Below, piece after piece: positions 34,502 to 45,534 of a DNA stretch of 64,000 nt (the first letter of the stretch is position 1; every line of letters begins with the position of its first letter). A program made the translations under genes and the position numbers. This DNA comes from Lotus japonicus (lineage: Eukaryota > Streptophyta > Magnoliopsida > Fabales > Fabaceae): the NCBI RefSeq assembly GCF_012489685.1, contig NC_080042.1:2358501-2422500 (forward strand), in the 5' to 3' direction. The notes below the pieces were generated by a model. The model saw only the letters and a list, made by a program, of their open reading frames with translations, was not told the DNA's origin and searched no databases.

Positions 34502-35724
34502 TGAAGGTGCGAAAAACACTAGAAAGGGGGGTTTGAATAGAGTTTTTCAGTAAAAGATATACTTTTGAACCTTTTCTAAACTCAAGGATAAGAACTAGGT
34601 GCTGAAGAGTATGAAGTAGAACACGCAAATATTTTATCCTGGTTCACTTGAGATAAAAGCTCAAGTTAATACAGTCCACCCGTGAAGGTGATTTCTTCCT
34701 TCTTCTGATGAAGGCAATCCACTAAAATCAATGAGTGTTACAACTGCACTTGCTGCCTGCTAAGTGACTAACAATACACTGATTTTCTCACTAGTATACT
34801 CTCAAGAAGCTGATCTACGATCCTCTCAAGAATAGCTAAACACTGAATCAAACTTGATTCAGTCTACTTAAGATCCGACCAACCTTGGTCTCTTAAGGGA
34901 CTTTACAAAGTGTTTGTAAAAGGTTTTGGGTTTACAAGAAGTGCTTCTGAAAAGCTAATGGTAAACTCAGATGTTTAAGAACAATGAAGAAATATTGCTA
35001 ATAGATCGGTTAGAATGGATTCAAAAATATCAGCAAGGTTTCTTAGCTTCTTTCTTCTATCTTCAGCCCTTATATACTCCAAAGCATATGATGTAGTCGT
35101 TGCTAGGGTTTTGTCCGTTGGAGTGGCAATCTTGTAATATCAGACTGCTAGGCTGAACAAGGTAGGTGGCGGACAGGCTATGACTGTACGCTGTGTACTA
35201 TGATAGCGACCTGTCCTTTCACCAGCTGACTTATGATCTGGAGTGCTTCAGATGAACGTTGGTGAAGCTTCTGATCAGAGTCAGACGGAAGCTTGGATCC
35301 TCTGAATTTACAACTTCTGCTTCTGAACAAGTTCCTCAGAACTTCTAAACGTCATAGCTAGAATAGCTTGGTCTTCAGAGCCAACTTCTTGCAGGTCTTT
35401 AGAACTTGAGTCCGGTTCTTTCTGGAACATCTGGTCTTCATAACTTCTGACTCCGGTTCTTTAGTACCTCTTGAGAGCTTCTATCTTCAGAACTTCTGAA
35501 GGATTTGCCACTGTTCTGAACGAACATTGTGAGCTTTAGAACTCTATTTTGGTTACTCTTGGGTCTTTGTCTTCTGATTGAATTGGCTTGGGTCAGAATC
35601 AGAACCTGTTTGTCACAACTATAAAAGACAAACGTTAGAGTACCATAATTGTTCATCCTCAAAAACCTTAAGTGTAATCATCAAAATATAGAGATGCAAC
35701 CACTGATCAAATCTTGATCTTATA
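34502..35724 (-). repeat. Solo SIRE-family LTR between integrase and RT
   Basis: The 1,223-bp LTR runs TGAAGGTGCGAAAAACAC to ...GATCTTATA (terminal CA changed). It is flanked by CCTCT at 34497-34501 and 35725-35729, a perfect 5-bp target duplication. It interrupts the pol reading frame. Confidence 0.92.
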
Positions 35725-35729
35725 CCTCT

Positions 35730-36700
35730 GAGGCTGTGAATCAGAGGGACCGACTTCCTCTAGAGAGTCTTCCTCTGGCTCAGCTTCCTCTGGAGCTTTG
35801 CCTTTATCAGAAACATTAATACTCATATCTGCAAACTTTTCAACTAGCTTTGACTGATCAGAGTCAAGCTTATCATCAAATCTAACATGAATAGATTCTT
35901 CAATAGTTTTAGCATCAATATTATAAATTCTAAAACCTTTAGATCGTTCAGAGTAACCAAGTAATAGACATTTTGAAGATTTAGAATCAAACTTATGTAA
36001 TCTATCCTTAGTATTCAGAGCATAGCAAATACAACCAAAAGGATGAAAGTAAGAATTCATAAGGAGTCTTATTCAGAATTGGTCTGATAGAAATCCTATT
36101 CTGAATGTAACATGCTGTGTTTACTGCCTCAGCCCAGAAGGGCTTTGCCATGTCAGTTTCTAGAAGCATGGTTCTAGCCATCTCTTGAAGAGTTATATTC
36201 TTCCTCTCAACAACCCCATTTTGTTGAGGAGTTCTAGGACAAGAGAAATCATGTGCAATTCCATAGGAATCAAACAGACTCTCAAACTTGTCATTCTCAA
36301 ACTCTGCACCATGATCACTTCTGACACGCATAATTCTGCAAGCCTTCTCGTTTTGCACTTGGGCAATAAAGGTAGAGAACACAGAATCAGACTCATCCTT
36401 GCGGGATAGAAATTTTACCCATGTCGAGCGGCTATAGTCATCAACAATGACCATCCCATATCTTTTACCACCTATAGACTCAGTTTTCACTGGTCCAAAG
36501 AGGTCGATATGCAGAAGTTCCAACGGCCTTGAGGTGGAAACAACATTCTTTGCCTTGAAGGAGACTTTTGTACATTTGCCTTTCTGACATGCTTCACAAA
36601 GAGCATCTGAAGAGAACTTCAGAGTGGGTAAGCCCCTGACAAGGTCAAGCTTACTCAGCTGAGAAATCTTTCTCATACTGGCATGCCCTAACCGTCTATG
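35730..36700 (-). pseudogene. Copia integrase with two breaks (SIRE pol)
   Basis: It contains the pre-integrase HRRLGHASMRKIS and CEACQKGK zinc residues, then HIDLFGP, VRSDHGAEFEN and QQNGVVERKN carrying the D, D and E catalytic positions, and AKPFWAEAVNTACY. A TGA separates it from the protease part (Trp expected), and a frameshift at about 36050 shifts into HPFGCICYALNTKDRLHKF and ...CLLLGYSERSKGFRIYN, the usual C-terminal integrase sequence. It is then cut by the solo LTR. Confidence 0.9.
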
Positions 36701-37465
36701 TCATACCCATTGCTCTTCATTAACAGACAGAAGGCACTTTACTTTCTGAGTTTCCAACTCAGATAGTCTGATCTTATAAGTGTTGTTCCTCCTCTTGCTG
36801 TTAAACAGAACAGAGCCATCAATCTGACTTACATCCCTGCAAGACTTTTGATTGAAAATTATACCATAACCCTTGTCAGCTAATTGACTTATACACAATA
36901 AGTTATGATTTAAGCCATCTACCAACATAACATTATCAATGCATGGACTATTATCAACACCAATAGTACCAGAACCAACAATTTTACCCTTCTCATTGCC
37001 TCCAAAGCCAACTTCGCCTCCAGGCTTAAGTTTTAGCTCTTGGAACATACGCTTTTCTCCCGTCATGTGACGCGAGCATCCACTGTCCAGATACCATGAT
37101 TGGTGTTTCAGTGGAGCGATCAAGGATATCTCATTTTCATCGTCAGAGTCTGGATCTTCCTTTGATGCTGATTCAGAGTTAGTTGCTTCTTTTGATTCTA
37201 CTTCTTTGTTCTTGACAATAGCCATGAGTCCTTCAACAACTTCTCCATCAGAGTCAACATCCTCTGACTCTGATTCATCAAAAGTCACCATGAGGCCTTT
37301 CTTAGCTTTGAAATGCTTCTTTGGCTTCTTGTCCTTTTTCAGCTTAGGACAATCACTCTTGTAGTGCCCTGATTCTTTGAATTCAAAGCATGTGACTTTC
37401 TTCGATGAAGAATTCTTCTGACCAGAAGAAGATTCATTCTTTCCTTTATTCTTTCCAGAGCCTTT
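36701..37465 (-). pseudogene. Gag zinc knuckle and copia protease (SIRE pol)
   Basis: After a TAG it reads a Lys/Ser-rich stretch with a damaged CCHC knuckle: CFEFKESGHYKSDC, the second Cys being Phe. It then reads an acidic linker and WYLDSGCSRHMTG, the copia protease motif with catalytic Asp, then NHNLLCISQLADKGY. It is in the same frame as gag and integrase, so only point stops divide them. Confidence 0.85.
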
Positions 37466-38281
37466 CTACTTGCTCTGCCTGTGCTTCCAGATGCGATTAA
37501 GCCTTCTGGAGATCAGAGTCAGCTCATCCTCATTAGAATCTTCAGAGGCTTCTTCAGATTCTTCTTCTTCTGCTTGGAGAGCTTTAGCCTTTTCAGATTT
37601 GGATTTCAAGGCTATAGACTTCTTCTTCTGATCCCGATGTTCAACACGCTTCAGTTCATGACACTTCAGTATGCTTATGAGTTCTTCCAGACTCATCTGA
37701 TCAATATCTCTTGTGAGCTCCAAGGAGGTTATCAGAGGCATCCAGTTTTCAGGAAGGCCTCTAAGAATTCTCATGACATGATCAGCTGTTGTGTAGCTCT
37801 TGTTGAGAGGTCTAATTCCAGCAATGAGTAGCTGAAATCTGGAGAACATGTCCTCAATGGACTCACTGGATTCCATTTGGAAGGATTCATACTTTCTGAT
37901 TAAGGCCAACGCCTTTGATTCCTTCACCTTCTTGTTTCCTTCATGGGTCATCTTCAATGAATCAAAGATACCCTTAGCATACTCACGATCTGTGATCTTT
38001 TGATATTCTTCATAAGAAATAGCACTTAGAAGAATAGTTCTAGCTTTATGATGCAGTGAATAAAGCTTCTTTTGTTCTGCAGAAATCTCTGATCTGGAGA
38101 TCTTCTTGCCATCAACATCAACTGGACGCTCGTAGCCATCCATTATAATATCCCAGAGATCTGCATCAAAGCCCAGAAAAAAACTTTCAATCCTGTCTTT
38201 CCAGTACTCAAATCTTTGCAAATCAAACATAGGAGGCTTTGCACTGTAGACATCTTTTTGCGTTTCAATGGTGGCAGCCAT
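37466..38281 (-). CDS. gag: Copia Gag N-terminal part (SIRE), ends at a premature stop
   Basis: The 271-codon ORF starts MAATIETQKDVYSAKPPMF, with the UBN2-type copia gag domain over about residues 15-190 (FEYWKDRIESFF, LWDIIMDGYERP, AKGIFDSLKMTHEGNKKVKE, HVMRILRGLPENWMPLITSL). A charged tail follows. The TAG at the end lies just before the zinc-knuckle region, which continues in frame, so the natural polyprotein is broken here. The ATG is about 60 bp from the primer-binding site. Confidence 0.85.
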   Translation of the reverse strand: MAATIETQKDVYSAKPPMFDLQRFEYWKDRIESFFLGFDADLWDIIMDGYERPVDVDGKKISRSEISAEQKKLYSLHHKARTILLSAISYEEYQKITDREYAKGIFDSLKMTHEGNKKVKESKALALIRKYESFQMESSESIEDMFSRFQLLIAGIRPLNKSYTTADHVMRILRGLPENWMPLITSLELTRDIDQMSLEELISILKCHELKRVEHRDQKKKSIALKSKSEKAKALQAEEEESEEASEDSNEDELTLISRRLNRIWKHRQSK

Positions 38282-38342
38282 TTTAGTTTTTCACACCGGC
38301 CCGGATCACTGAACACTGTTAGGTGTGGTAATCAGAATTTGC

Positions 38343-38354
38343 GCTCTGATACCA
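38343..38354 (-). other. Primer-binding site, initiator tRNA-Met type (SIRE)
   Basis: TGGTATCAGAGC on the minus strand lies two bases from the 5' LTR edge. Confidence 0.9.
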
Positions 38355-38356
38355 AT

Positions 38357-39125
38357 TTAAGGTATGAAAAACGATAGAAAGGGGGGTTTGAATAGCGTTT
38401 TAAAACTAAAAGCTCAACCCACTTGAGATTTAAATAAATCTCTTTAATCACCAATGATAAAAGTGCAGAGATAAGAGATAAGGAAAGCACACTAATGATT
38501 TTACCCTGGTTCACTTAATAAATCCCTCAAGCTAATCCAGTCCACCCGTTAAGGTGATTTCTTCCTTCTTAGAATGAAGGCAATCCACTAATCAGAGTTT
38601 TGTTACAACTGCACTTGCTACCTGCAAAGTGACTAACAATACACTGACTTAGCTAACACTAAGATTCACTCTCTTAGTCTTCTCTAGGATCCGATCAACC
38701 TTGATCTCCTAAAGGTAAATCAAACAACTGTTTGAAGGTTTTGGGTTTACAAATAAATGCTTCTTGGAAAGCTAATAGTAAACACACTCAGTTCTATTTG
38801 AAGATAGATTACTAAGAAGATATTTTAATTTTGCTTGCGCGTGAACAAGTTTCTTGGGCGGCATCTTTCAATCTTCATCCTCTTTATATACTCCAAGGAT
38901 TAGGGTTTGAACATTGCATGGAGATGCTACCGTTGGAGGGCAAATCTGGAACTTCCAGGTTCAGCTGTGGCTGAATCAGTTAGGTAAGGTCGTCAGGAAT
39001 GGTACAATTGCTTTTGTACTTTGGATAGCGACATGACCTTTATCTTGTTGACTTCTGACCAGAGTGATGCTTCATCTTGGAACTTGTGAAGCTTGATGAT
39101 CAGAGTCAGAGGGAAGCTTGGATCC
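38357..39125 (-). repeat. SIRE 5' LTR, first segment
   Basis: It parallels 26325-27100 closely, up to GGATCC, where the chimeric block begins. The LTR resumes at 45535 with two to three bases missing at the joint. Confidence 0.88.
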
Positions 39126-39535
39126 TGTAACATCCCGATCTGACGACTGACCTCACGGTAACTACACGAGTCTTTTCAGCGCGCTTTGTCCTCACTCGCG
39201 CGCTTCGCGGGAAAAATTCCCAGGAGGTCACCCATCATAATATTTCTCCAAGGCTAGCACACTTAACCATGGAGTTCTTATGAGTTGGGCTCTCGAAAAG
39301 AAGTTGCAACTTGTTGTTATGGGTAGTACAATCAAATCATGTATGCCCTCCTCAATTGTATAGTCCATCCCTACACAGTCTCGGAATACCTCTTGTTCGG
39401 GTGTGGTGCGTCCCTCCACATAGAAGGCGATCAATCCTCGCCCTCGTCAGCTCAAGGCGTCACAGGCCCACCAACTTCCGCTTGGTTCGTCCTCGAACCA
39501 CACTGTACTGGGAGAGGTCGGCTCTGATACCACAA
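39126..39535 (-). mobile_element. Cassandra-type TRIM: 3' LTR plus internal domain, 5' LTR replaced
   Basis: The LTR is 39126-39377 (252 bp, TGTAACATCC...CTACACA) and the internal domain 39378-39535 (158 bp) with the primer-binding site TGGTATCAGAGC at 39521-39532 (minus). The LTR holds a 5S rRNA-like segment at 39217-39285; on the minus strand it reads GAACTCCATGGTTAAGTGTG and GATGGGTGACCTCCTGGGAA, the pol III box regions of 5S. Instead of a Cassandra 5' LTR, the primer site is followed at once by a gypsy LTR. Confidence 0.85.
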
Positions 39536-42500
39536 TGTAACGCCCCGATTTCTCGAGTGTCACACAGTAAACCATTTCGTAAAGAATTTTCGCCGTTCAA
39601 TTATTAATCTTGTTTTAATGACAAAAGTTCAATTACTGCGAAACTTAAACCTTACGAATAAATTTGCGGAATAAATAAGACATGCATTTCTGAATAAAAT
39701 TCTCGTAATTAAAAGAAACTGTAATTCCAAAGTACATAAATGAAACCGTAGGCTAAAGCCCTACATCAAGTACATCAAAAGAAAACCCCGAAAATAAAAA
39801 TGATAAATAATAGTTCGACACGAATCCTCAGCCCCACAGAAAGGAACACTCTAATCCTGATCCCGCTCCGGAACGTCAGCTCCCGCTCCACGCGCTCTCT
39901 TCTTAGACTGCTCCAGCTATATCACGCTCTTCCGAGGTCCCACTCTAAAGCACTTTGGACGCCCAGGTACACGCTGCGCACAGACTCCCGACTTGGCCTC
40001 TGGTGGTGAAGACTCCACTGCCTCCTCCTCCTCGACCAACTGTGACTCCACTGTAGTGTCCTCCGAAGGATCTTCTTCCTCCTTGTCCACTGTAGTCTGA
40101 TGAAATAGTCCCATCCCTAAGGATCTGCCTCTCCACAACTGTCCCAGATCTGTTCCTCCCTAAGAGCTCCGCATCGCCGACGTAGACTCTCCGGACTCCG
40201 GAACCGTCGGTCTCCCAGAGCCGGTCTTCCGCTGGCCTACTCAGAACGATCTCCCATCTCACGATAGTCTCCAATATCGTGGTGGTCACCATCTACCCCC
40301 CCCCCCCAAATAAACACATAAACAAATAATAGGGTCAGATCACATGTTCTCATAGAAACATTCACCTATTCATGTATTCTCATAAATAACAAGGTATAAT
40401 AAGCATAATCTTTACGTTATATCACAGTCAGTCACCTAAGTTCGGTTAGGCTAACGATCTCACCATTCACACAACCACCTCAACACCAATGGCCATAATC
40501 ACGATCATCCGCAGATGAACAATTCTCGGAGGGGATACACCGTACAACCCTCATTCATGTGGGGGGACACACCGTCCGCCGGACACACCGTTCATCCAAA
40601 GAATCACAAGGTGACCGCAGTCAACCAAATCACGTGGGGACACACCGTACAACCCACAAAACACCCTCGCGTGCAAGTAACCGTTTGTCTCTAACGGTAC
40701 CATCGTTCTCATGGTCCATAGTGCTCACTAGACCTATGTTCCAATTACATCACATTTACTTGCAAGCGATTAAGTTCTCATTTCTGTTTGTTAGGGTTCT
40801 ATTAGTCAACCTAAAGTCTTAACATTTTCACAAGGCTTATACAACTTAATCACAATAATAATCACAGCACCAAAAGGAATTACAGCTGGATGAGCGACCT
40901 TTTAGCAATATTCAAATCAGGCATCAATTAAGCAATATCAAGCACATAGTCATATTCTCATGCACATCAACACTTAAGTCATGGCAACCTCATCAATCAA
41001 GCCATCACATAAACTTGTGCATGAATCGGAAGGAAGAAAACTTGCCAACAACCACAAAAGTGGCTTAGCCGAATTCTAAAGGGTCCAAGGTTTTCTAAAA
41101 CTCTTCCTTCCTTCCATCTCAACTTCACAAGTCAATGTCCAGCCAACAACAATAAACATATACTCTCCAAAAATCCAGAATTGATCATGTCACAATTACA
41201 TGTTAAAATCATGTGAAAATCTAGGCAAATTTGGCACAAACTCATGGTTTCCATACACAAGACCTAGGGTTATTTGCCAAACATTAACCTACTGATCATG
41301 GCATCACCCAAGCTTCACAAAAATAGTAAAATTTCCTGTAGCAATCAGCAACCAACACTACATCAAAAGTTAAAGAAAAATCCATCAAAACCGCATTTTT
41401 GTACACATGAAATCATAGCTTTTCACATAGAAATCCCTAAACTCTACCCATGTCCTAGAGATCAGCCCTTACCTTGATTTCTTGATCTGAAAAGAATGGA
41501 AGAATGAAGCTTGGATAATCTGCTCCTTGCTGTCCAAGTTCCTCTTCTACTCGAACCCTAGCATTTAGACAGCAGGAACAATGTGCATTAAAACTGGTCT
41601 CCAGAATTCATTTCTCAGCCGAAATTGACATACTATACATGCCTGGAAATCTATTCTGAAAATCTACAACTTTCTAGTTTATCACGTTTTCATCGGAGAC
41701 CCAGAATTAGGTGATATTAGGCTCTGAAGCTCGCTGTCCAGTACAGAAAACTGGCAGTGATACTTTTACCTTCAAATTAATTCCTAACCATTTGAGTCCA
41801 AGGTTTCTAGGCCATGTTCCAGCAAACATACAGCACATATTCCTCCTCTAAATTCCAATAGCAACATCTCGTCATAATCATTAAGAATTTAATCAATCTT
41901 AGGCATATGAATCATCATGAATCGGATCTAAGCAAAACTCATAGCAAGGGTGACATCTATAATAGTGATTTGCAAAGAGGCATGGCATCCATCATCTCAT
42001 CATCTTAAACAGTAGGCATCACGTGCATATGGCAGATAATCAAGCCCTAACCCTCTCATGCATTCTCATACATCCTTCATCTTCATAAAGATTCAACCTT
42101 TAATCATGCTTTCATGAAATTTTCATCAAGAAACCTAGACTCTACCCTTACCTTGGCTGATTGGAATGAGAGAGATGATGAAAAGGATGAATGAAGAAGC
42201 CCTCTCCTTGCTGTTCCTCACAGTCCTTGCTTGCTCTCCTTCTTTCTCTCTTGATCTTTTCTTGGTTTCTCTTGCTTTTCCTCTTCTTCTTCTTCTTTCT
42301 TCTCTCTAGCCGCCACCCTCTCCCACTCTTTCTCTCTTGTTTTCTTTTCTTTTCTCTCATGAATTTGTGTGGGAAAATGAGAGTATGTGGTTAGGTTTCT
42401 AACTTAGTCTTATTAGGACTCTCAAAGCTGCAGCAAACCTCCCATTTTGCCCTCCAATTCGTGGCCCAACACCCTCCCTCAAAGCATTCACAAAAACTTC

Positions 42501-42883
42501 AAATTCAAATGGAGACAAAGCCTTCAATGCTCATTATTAGCTCTTAATCCTCTCCATGAAGTCTGATTTCTATTAATCAAGAGAGCATAACCCCCATCAG
42601 CCCCTTGATTCTTGCATTACTAGTCAACCAAATGTCTCCCTTCCTACATTCCTCATCAAACTCGGCCAAGGCACAAAGATTGGCCTTCGAACAACTCGGT
42701 GTCCTTCAATTTAAGGTCATAGCCCTTCGAAACTAATTATCTTCTATCAATCAAATATTGTTATTTCAACAATAATAATATTATACCCTTCAATATACCA
42801 AGAACATCCACAAATCACTAACAAGTCACACCTAATTATTTATTTGAAATAAATAATTTCATACATCAAAGTAGGGTCTTACA
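39536..42883 (-). repeat. Gypsy LTR (3.35 kb), third family member
   Basis: It starts TGTAACGCCCCGATTTCTCG and ends AGGGTCTTACA, followed on the right by the polypurine tract (CCACCCTCCTT), so it is the 3' LTR of a minus-strand gypsy element (E3). Its start matches the LTR at 63089. Its part 41361-42090 recurs in the fragment at 46464-47190. A GGGACACACCGT-type degenerate repeat lies at about 40535-40660. ORFs around 39917-40292 and 42148-42394 are low complexity and are not called. Confidence 0.85.
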
Positions 42884-43451
42884 ATACCACCCTCCTTAAA
42901 AATAGTTTCGTCCTCGAAACTACTATAGGAAGACATACCACGCTTCCATTGTGCACTCTGATATTCCCTACAAATTTCCCAGTCATCTCGACGCATAGGT
43001 TATTGTCCTTAGTCTCATCTTTCTGGTCTTCACGTGACAACTCTAATGGTCTAGTTCCACATCATTCTCACAAAGGGAATCCGTCTCTCCTTAACGTTCC
43101 TTTCATAGTCCAACACCAACTATCATTCCGATCACCATTTTCCAATATCAAGTTGATCAGGCTCAATATCCAAAAGATGGCAATCAGGAAAAATATTTGG
43201 TAAGGATGTTCGAGTCACTCTCATTTCACTGTCTATAACCTAGACACTCGTCGTAGAACCTTACGAAACTCTCTCGTAAGAACACGACCTAGATTGCCTC
43301 ATTGCAATCACACAAAAACAACAAAAGTTTAAGTCAAACAGGTGTTATGCTCATGCCGGCACACGCTGGTCGGCGTCCCGTCCAGGTGATCCAGATGCAA
43401 CATCAACAACTCAGACACGGGAAGACAACCTTTCCGCACACCGAGCTCAGA
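42884..43451 (-). pseudogene. E3 polypurine tract and chromodomain-tail remnant
   Basis: Next to the LTR the minus strand ends FEDETIF-like sequence before a purine tract, as in E1 and E2. Beyond that no ORF is recognisable. A partial TTGATCAGGCTCAATATCC word at about 43153 echoes the G-poor block. Confidence 0.45.
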
Positions 43452-43745
43452 GGTTCCATCCACCAATTCACTCGTTCGATGGTTCCATCCACCACCTAGC
43501 CCATTCGATGGTTCCATCCACCATCTGGTCTATCCGATCTGTGGTTCCATCCACCATATACGATCGTTGGTTCCATCCACCAATCCCGTCTTTCCTGACG
43601 GTTCCATCCACCATCTCGGTCTGACCAATGGTTCCATCCACCATTCCTGCTCCACCGATGGTTCCATCCACCATCTCGATCGACGCACTTTGTTCACTGG
43701 CTCCATCCGCCATCCTTTCTTAGCTCATGGTTCCATCCACCATCT
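43452..43745. repeat. Minisatellite GGTTCCATCCACCA, 10 copies
   Basis: The core GGTTCCATCCACCA begins at 43452, 43481, 43510, 43543, 43569, 43600, 43630, 43660, 43699 (two changes) and 43729. The spacing is 26-39 bp with variable spacer sequence. It sits in the E3 internal region and is absent from E1 and E2. It is not a CRISPR: the repeats are too short and degenerate, and the setting is a plant retroelement. Confidence 0.9.
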
Positions 43746-43749
43746 TTGC

Positions 43750-45190
43750 CAAGTAAGGAAAAACAAAATCGAGAGTGTAACACAATCACACAAATCACCA
43801 CAAAAACATAAGGAAGACATTGACTCGGTCAGTGTTCTTCCCCGCCTCTCTCACTCAACAATGAGCCTTCAGCACACCAAATCACATCACACGCATAAAT
43901 CACAGACCATTCACAAAATGAAATAATATCAAATATGATTTATTTCACCAAGTCTGACACAAAGTCTAGATGTGGTCAGGCGTGTCCCACTTGGAGCGTT
44001 CACTCCAACCTCAGTCTTTGGTAAGCGACAACCCTTAATTAAAACATCCTTTCAATCCCTCACTTTTCTTCGAACTTACAAGTAGCGTCAGCACGCATCC
44101 CAAAACCTGGGAGACGTCATGCAAGTTCACCTCAAGGGTGACATACAAGGCAACAACAACCCTTAGATATCTAGCAATCATCTTCAAATAGACCTAGATG
44201 TCACGCTCGTACTAGGGCACTAGGTGCCAAATCCAAATCCAATTGATCAACCGTTTATAAGCTAATCATCATCTCAATACCTAAGAATCCATACGTCATC
44301 TCTTGTTTCAGAATTATCATCATTCTGACCTTAAATCAATCTTTCACTTATCCACAAGTCAAATTATAGCTTATATTTAAGTCTGAAATCTTTGCATAAC
44401 TCAGAATTCATTCCCTTCAAGATCAAACCATAAACTGTGCCTCAAGGGACTTAGCCCAACATTCGCTCCCTAGGTTCTAATCTTCAAAGGTTCAACTGCT
44501 ATCGTCACAACTAAAACCATTAAATCTCTTATTCATACCTGTCTCTCAACTCTCAAGGACAATCTTAATCCCAAAGGTTTTAATCCAGCTTAGTAAATCT
44601 CACTTAGTAATCCTAGCACATTTCTCTGAAATTCATATCAACACTCTCATGTATTCAACTTATACTAAAACTTTCTTTCTCTAACTTGATCACTATCACA
44701 CCAATCAACTGCTTAATCTCTCAATCCAATTCTAACAAACTTTAAGTCCTACACAATTTGGACAAGAATTTATGGAATTAAAATCTAAACCTTCACCGAG
44801 TTCGCACCAATAATGTCCTCTAACTCTTCAACACTTTTTAGATGAATATTCATTTCTTAGCACTACGACTTCTTCACAAAGGGATCAAATACCTAACAAA
44901 ACTCATCTCTCAGATTTGACCAACATTTATCAATTCCTATCAACCTTTCTATCATGGTCCATCACTAGCTATAATTCCGAATATCACCTCCCTCCATATT
45001 AAGTCGATTAGGCTTAATATGTCGAAGATGAAAATTTAGAAAAACCACTGGAAAGGTCAATGAGTCCCTATCATCCAGTAGTCACATAAATTGAGTTCCT
45101 ATCTAATCGATTCAATTTCTAATACTTCAACCTCAAAAATTATGTACCCTTGACATCTCATCTCTGTAATTCATATGTCATTCCACTAAG
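43750..45190 (-). other. G-poor non-coding block of E3
   Basis: It is homologous in order to the blocks of E1 and E2. Shared words are AAGCTAATCATCATCTCAAT, CAAGGGACTTAG, AAACCTTCACCGAGTT, and TATTAAGTCGATTAGGCTTA with GAGTCCCTATCATCCAGTAG. No ORF is evident. Divergence from E1 and E2 is greater than between those two. Confidence 0.6.
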
Positions 45191-45194
45191 ATTC

Positions 45195-45460
45195 ATCCTT
45201 AGCTTCTACCTTCGCCTTTTGACACGTCAAACACGCTGATACATACTCGACTACTCGTCTCTTCATCCCAGACCACCAGAAATGAAGTTTAAGTCCTGAT
45301 ACATCTTCGCCATTCTCGGATGAATACTCAATCTACTCTTATGACCCTCACCCAAGATGAACTTCCTCAAAATATCTTGACATAGAGTCAAACACTTAAT
45401 CACAAGTATCACGGCAATGATACTAATCACAGACAATCTCACAGCCAAGCAAACATCTTA
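45195..45460 (-). pseudogene. Integrase zinc-finger remnant (E3 pol)
   Basis: The minus strand reads GHKSRLSIHPRMAKMYQDL, then after frame changes a GMKRRV-like piece and a CQKAK-like end. This is the HHCC N-terminal domain of a chromovirus integrase. It shows that E3 keeps pol sequence absent from E1 and E2. Confidence 0.7.
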
Positions 45461-45534
45461 GCAAACAAGTCTACCCAAATCTCACCGCGAAACTTTGAAA
45501 ACACCTTTATCAAAAACAAAACACAACGAGTTCG
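45395..45534 (-). other. Gypsy 5' leader fragment ending the chimeric block
   Basis: It matches 62895-63026, the leader between a gypsy gag and its primer-binding site (CACGGCAATGATACTAATCA, AAGTCTACCCAAATCTCACC). The block stops here without reaching a primer site or LTR and joins SIRE LTR sequence at about 45535. Confidence 0.7.

Noticed and set aside
39917..40292. Two minus-strand ORFs (73 and 115 codons) in a gypsy LTR
   Set aside because: Compositionally biased and not kept in the related LTR at 63089 or 46180.
42148..42394. Overlapping Lys/Arg-rich and Leu/Phe-rich ORFs
   Set aside because: Produced by a pyrimidine-rich low-complexity stretch inside an LTR, read on both strands.
43452..43745. 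CRISPR-like array
   Set aside because: Ten short cores with irregular spacers, in a plant retroelement; treated as a minisatellite.
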